Assembly (NCBI GenBank): GCA_030040115.1
Contig: JASHUH010000066.1
Location: 1-13,842 of the forward strand
DNA length: 13,842 nucleotides
From: Acidobacteriaceae bacterium
GTDB lineage: Bacteria; Acidobacteriota; Terriglobia; Terriglobales; Acidobacteriaceae
Direction: 5' to 3'
Shown piece by piece: positions 12,980-13,842 of this stretch. Within the stretch, counting starts at the first letter, position 1; each line of letters opens with the position of its first letter. A model generated the notes under the pieces. The model saw nothing but the letters and a program-made list of their open reading frames with translations, did not search any database and had not been told where the DNA came from. Both the position numbers and the translations under genes were made by a program.

Positions 12980-13842
12980 ATGCAACTGTCCGGCTGCCGC
13001 CTCGGTCCATCCTTCCTCCTGCTTCTGGCGCTGCCGTCGATCCCTCTCGCGCCGCGCTGCGCTGGCGCGCAGTCATCTTCCCCGGAAAAAGGCGCAACGG
13101 CCACGCCTTCGGCGTCGGCTTCAGCTGCGCCCATCGCCATCGTTCCTCTGGACGCAGACCATCCCGGCCAAGGCCCTACAGTCACCGGCGCCCTCGAAGT
13201 CACGGGCGGCAACGCCACCATCACCGCCAGCGGAGCGGTAACCGCAGGCTCGCGAACCTCCGACGTGATTCTGCCCCGCCGCGGGACCTTGCGCGTCTGC
13301 GCCTCCACGACCGTCAAAATCGCCGCCGCCGGCGTTCCCGCCGGCGAAGCGCCGGGACTGCTGATGGCCATCGATCATGGGGCCGTGGAAATGAGCTTCG
13401 CCAACACCTCGGCCAACGAGCAGAACGCCGATGTCCTGCTCACGCCCGATTTCCGCATCCTCATCGGCGGCCCTGGAGCCTCGGAGGTGAAGGTCCGTCT
13501 AGGCAGCGGCGGCGACACGTGCGTGGATAACTCGGGAGCCGATGCGCCCTATGTCGTGGTCACCAGCCTTTTCGGAAGCGGCCTATATCGCGTGCAGCCC
13601 GGCCAGCGCGTCATGTTCCAGCACGGCAGCTTGAACGAAGTCATCGACCAGGAGAGCGAGCCATGTGGCTGCCCGTCCGCGCCGGCCACTGCGCAAGCCA
13701 ACGAGTTTCCGCTGGCTCAAAGCGAGGGCCTGGCGCCCACGCCCGCGCCCAAGTCCGTGGCTCCCAATCCGGGCTCCGCCGCGCCGCAAACGCCGCCTCT
13801 GGTCTATTCGAGCCCCGATCACGCGCCTCCGGCAGCGGCAAT
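12980..13842 (+). CDS. Secreted protein of unknown function, FecR-like in appearance (truncated by window edge)
   Basis: I do not recognise this protein with certainty. From ATG 12980 the frame is open for 287 codons to the window end. Residues 1-30 form a signal peptide (hydrophobic FLLLLALP at 12-19, likely cleavage after AGA at 28-30). A Ser/Ala-rich stretch follows, then a beta-rich domain (about 65-225). It has phrases such as GTLRVCASTTVKI, LLMAIDHGAVEMSF, DVLLTPDFRILIGG and GLYRVQPGQRVMF, which recall FecR-type domains without a firm match. CGCP (C229, C231) ends the domain, and a Pro/Ala-rich tail (about 233 onward) runs to the edge, as in a linker to another domain. The gene starts 5 bases after the trpG stop with no good ribosome site, so translation is probably coupled. 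The steady codon bias and lack of stops support a real gene. Confidence 0.75.
   Translation, partial: MQLSGCRLGPSFLLLLALPSIPLAPRCAGAQSSSPEKGATATPSASASAAPIAIVPLDADHPGQGPTVTGALEVTGGNATITASGAVTAGSRTSDVILPRRGTLRVCASTTVKIAAAGVPAGEAPGLLMAIDHGAVEMSFANTSANEQNADVLLTPDFRILIGGPGASEVKVRLGSGGDTCVDNSGADAPYVVVTSLFGSGLYRVQPGQRVMFQHGSLNEVIDQESEPCGCPSAPATAQANEFPLAQSEGLAPTPAPKSVAPNPGSAAPQTPPLVYSSPDHAPPAAA

Noticed and set aside
12381..13097. A 238-codon minus-strand reading frame over trpG
   Set aside because: TrpG is certain on the plus strand, with its catalytic Cys, His and Glu in place.
1..13842. Defence system, mobile element, CRISPR array or biosynthetic cluster
   Set aside because: All recognisable genes are housekeeping or envelope genes; no transposase, integrase, nuclease pair, regular spacer array or modular synthase motif was seen on either strand.

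Overview
The window looks like chromosomal DNA of a GC-rich member of the Acidobacteriota, most likely class Terriglobia. The main clue is a 1263-residue Oar-type TonB-dependent receptor with an N-terminal carboxypeptidase-regulatory-like domain, a family greatly expanded in that phylum. A Pro-rich bactofilin, YVTN-type beta-propeller and PadR-free housekeeping neighbours are compatible with this, but no rRNA marker is present, so the assignment is an inference. I see no tRNA, rRNA, CRISPR array, insertion sequence or phage gene.

Layout. (1) 1-1401, minus: N-terminal 467 codons of RNase R, cut by the left edge. (2) 1753-2262, plus: bactofilin, divergent from rnr across a 351-base spacer that contains a strong GC hairpin. 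(3) 2423-4782, minus: a diacylglycerol-kinase/YegS-type lipid kinase followed by a secreted YVTN beta-propeller protein. A good TTGACA promoter lies upstream, with three 9-bp tandem repeats over its -10 region. (4) 5254-6012, plus: acylphosphatase, then a 267-base spacer rich in inverted repeats, then a small Trm112-like zinc protein. (5) 6040-7997, minus: the classic yceD (DUF177)-rpmF-plsX cluster, convergent with the Trm112 gene, with hairpins in the yceD-rpmF gap. (6) 8461-12252, plus: the large TonB-dependent receptor behind a 463-base divergent intergenic region with a TTGACA/TATGGT promoter. (7) 12396-13842, plus: a TrpG/PabA-type glutamine amidotransferase, followed 5 bases later by a secreted protein of unknown function that runs off the right edge.

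How the genes work together. Most are housekeeping: RNA decay (RNase R), ribosome assembly and 23S rRNA-linked functions (YceD, L32), phospholipid synthesis (PlsX, lipid kinase), envelope shape (bactofilin), chorismate metabolism (TrpG/PabA) and outer-membrane transport. PlsX makes acyl-phosphate and acylphosphatase hydrolyses acyl-phosphates; they lie within 0.6 kb of each other and near a lipid kinase, a loose lipid-phosphate theme that remains speculative.

I did not find a clear new multi-gene system. The most promising unexplained items are regulatory DNA: the 9-bp tandem repeats at the lipid-kinase promoter, the hairpin flanked by direct repeats before the Trm112 gene, and the hairpins upstream of rpmF. 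The uncharacterised secreted protein next to trpG is the best protein-level unknown.
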